Positions 62,697 to 64,000 of a stretch of 64,000 nt of DNA are shown here, one piece after another (the first letter of the stretch is position 1; each line of letters opens with the position of its first letter). The notes below the pieces were generated by a model. The model was given only the letters and a program-made list of their open reading frames with translations, was not told the DNA's origin and did not search any database. A program made the position numbers and the translations under genes. This DNA is from Pelotalea chapellei (GTDB lineage: Bacteria; Desulfobacterota; Desulfuromonadia; Geobacterales; Pseudopelobacteraceae), in the NCBI RefSeq assembly GCF_018531195.1, contig NZ_JAHDYS010000003.1, positions 186,001-250,000 of the forward strand, in the 5' to 3' direction.

Positions 62697-63863
62697 CTAC
62701 TCCGTTTTTTCTTCAGATGCAGCTGCTTCAGTGACCTGCTCAACTTCCTGCACATCCGTCTCATTAAACTCCTGCCCAGGAGTTTCTGTCCCGTCATATG
62801 AGGAAAATTCCTGAAGCTCAGCCTCAGCTGCCTTAGCTTCGCTCTTGATGTCAATGCGGCAACCAGTGAGACGGGCTGCAAGGCTCACATTCTGTCCTCG
62901 TTTGCCGATTGCAAGCGACAGCTGATCCTCAGCCACAATAACTTCCAATGCACGGCTATCTTCATCCACAAAGACCTTGGAAACTTGCGCTGGTGAAAGG
63001 GCATTACACGCAAAACGTGCGATATCTTCTGACCACGGGATAATATCGATTTTTTCACCGCGCAGTTCGGAAACAACATTTTGCACCCTGGCTCCTCTCA
63101 TGCCAACGCATGCGCCCACAGGATCCACATCGGAATCATTAGAGGAAACTGCAAGTTTGGCTCGGCTACCTGGATCACGCACCACAGCGTTAATTTCGAC
63201 AATTCCTTCGGCAACTTCAGGCACCTCAGCCTCGAATAATTTTGCCAGCATACTTGGATGGGTACGTGACAGTATTATCTGTGGACCTTTGGTTGTCATG
63301 CGAATATCCGTGATAAGAGCCCTGATCCGGTCCCCGGGACGATATACTTCGCGAGGCATCTGTTCCTTGGAAGGAAGAACAGCTTCAGCACGTCCCAAGT
63401 CCACCAAGAGATCACCTTTTTCAAAGCGCCGTACCATACCGGTTATAATTTCCCACTGACGATCACTGTATTCGTTAAAGATCGTCTCACGCTCAGCCTC
63501 ACGCACTTTCTGAATAATGACCTGCTTGGCTGTCTGCGCAGCAATTCGGGTAAAGCCGCTGGCGTCCAGTTTTTCTCCTAATGAATCTCCTATTTCAACA
63601 TCAGGATCGACCTCGCGGGCTTCTTCTATATCTATTTCTTTATAGGAATCCACAACTTCCTCGACAACAGTCACAAACTCGAACAGTTCCACCTCACCTG
63701 TTTCGGGGTTGTAATGGGCCTCAAGGTCACGGGTATTGCGATACTTCTTATTGGCTGCGGTCAAAACCGCCTGTTCCATGGCCTCCAGGACCACCTGGCG
63801 GTCAATTCCCTTTTCCTTGACGATCTGCTCAATGGCATGTTTGAGACTGATGCTCGTTTCCAC
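62697..63863 (-). CDS. nusA: Transcription termination/antitermination factor NusA
   Basis: 388 residues from a GTG at 63863. N-terminal RNA-polymerase domain (MEQAVLTAANKKYRNTRDLEAHYN), S1 domain (ITGMVRRFEKGDLLVDLGRAEAVLP), and KH1/KH2 with VGACVGMRGARVQNVVSELRGEKIDII and LSLAIGKRGQNVSLAARLTG. The tail is acidic (EFNETDVQEVEQVTEAAASEEKTE) and lacks the two acidic repeats of E. coli NusA (495 residues), as in many bacteria. Confidence 0.94.
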   Translation of the reverse strand: METSISLKHAIEQIVKEKGIDRQVVLEAMEQAVLTAANKKYRNTRDLEAHYNPETGEVELFEFVTVVEEVVDSYKEIDIEEAREVDPDVEIGDSLGEKLDASGFTRIAAQTAKQVIIQKVREAERETIFNEYSDRQWEIITGMVRRFEKGDLLVDLGRAEAVLPSKEQMPREVYRPGDRIRALITDIRMTTKGPQIILSRTHPSMLAKLFEAEVPEVAEGIVEINAVVRDPGSRAKLAVSSNDSDVDPVGACVGMRGARVQNVVSELRGEKIDIIPWSEDIARFACNALSPAQVSKVFVDEDSRALEVIVAEDQLSLAIGKRGQNVSLAARLTGCRIDIKSEAKAAEAELQEFSSYDGTETPGQEFNETDVQEVEQVTEAAASEEKTE

Positions 63864-63893
63864 GGTTGCTCCTTGCTGACTATATAAATCAGA

Positions 63894-64000
63894 TCAAAAT
63901 TCGAAATCCAGGTTTGCCTTGGCAACCCGTTCCAACGGTATAGAGGCAGCCTGCCCCTCAGTAAGCTTCATAATTACATTTCCATCCTTCAAACCCTCGA
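63894..64000 (-). CDS. rimP: Ribosome maturation factor RimP, C-terminal end only
   Basis: The last ~35 residues are inside the window (GLKDGNVIMKLTEGQAASIP, then LERVAKANLDFEF). These match the end of RimP, and the gene sits just before nusA as expected. The start lies beyond base 64000. Stop codon at 63894-63896. Confidence 0.85.
   Translation of the reverse strand, partial: EGLKDGNVIMKLTEGQAASIPLERVAKANLDFEF

Overview
This 64 kb window most likely comes from a Geobacter-like bacterium (Desulfuromonadia/Geobacterales). The reasons are a porin plus multihaem cytochrome outer-membrane conduit with the odd C-x4-C-H haem sites known from Geobacter cytochromes, the gene order pheA-tyrA-aroA-cmk-ispH-rpsA-ihfB, the order kdsD-kdsC-lptC-lptA-lptB-rpoN-hpf-hprK-rapZ-EIIA, and the nusA-to-pnp translation operon. 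This assignment is inference from gene content; no database was searched.

Region 1, about 1-13 kb, is accessory and repeat-rich. It holds the 3' part of a WecA/MraY-type sugar-phosphate transferase gene, a large secreted Ig-like/VCBS-repeat protein, a decayed frameshifted copy of the 3' end of the WecA-like gene, a hipBA toxin-antitoxin pair with two operator-like sites, and a three-gene porin-cytochrome operon (beta-barrel, 5-haem lipoprotein, lipoprotein with 17 canonical haem sites). Four intergenic blocks carry the same composite non-coding repeat. The stretch from 13 to 21 kb has a GspE/PilB-type ATPase, an RND efflux pair, a C-terminal remnant of squalene-hopene cyclase, and rnk.

Region 2, about 21.3-27.6 kb, looks like a small integrated element at a tRNA-Leu(UAA) gene. 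It has a P4-type tyrosine integrase whose stop overlaps the start of the next gene (ATGA), an AlpA-like regulator frame with no ATG/GTG/TTG start, a DUF1376-like gene, several small phage-type genes, a 10-bp tandem repeat and a degenerate copy of the tRNA-end region at the far side. No capsid, tail or packaging genes were seen, so a satellite-like or reduced element is possible.

Region 3, about 27.7-64 kb, is mostly core. First comes the aromatic amino acid/cmk/ispH/rpsA/ihfB operon, where cmk and ispH are one uninterrupted reading frame. Next is a four-gene redox cluster (CxxC protein, ferredoxin-like protein lacking its ferredoxin domain, hemerythrin, PAS), a PP-loop enzyme, two HD nucleotide phosphohydrolases, a histidine kinase and a prepilin peptidase. 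Then come a PTS set without visible permease (EI, HPr, EIIA, HprK, RapZ), sigma-54, the Lpt/Kds lipopolysaccharide genes and marC. The window ends with pnp-rpsO-truB-nrnA-rbfA-infB-ylxR/L7Ae-nusA-rimP, with rimP cut off by the window edge. Most of regions 2 and 3 is transcribed leftward (minus strand).
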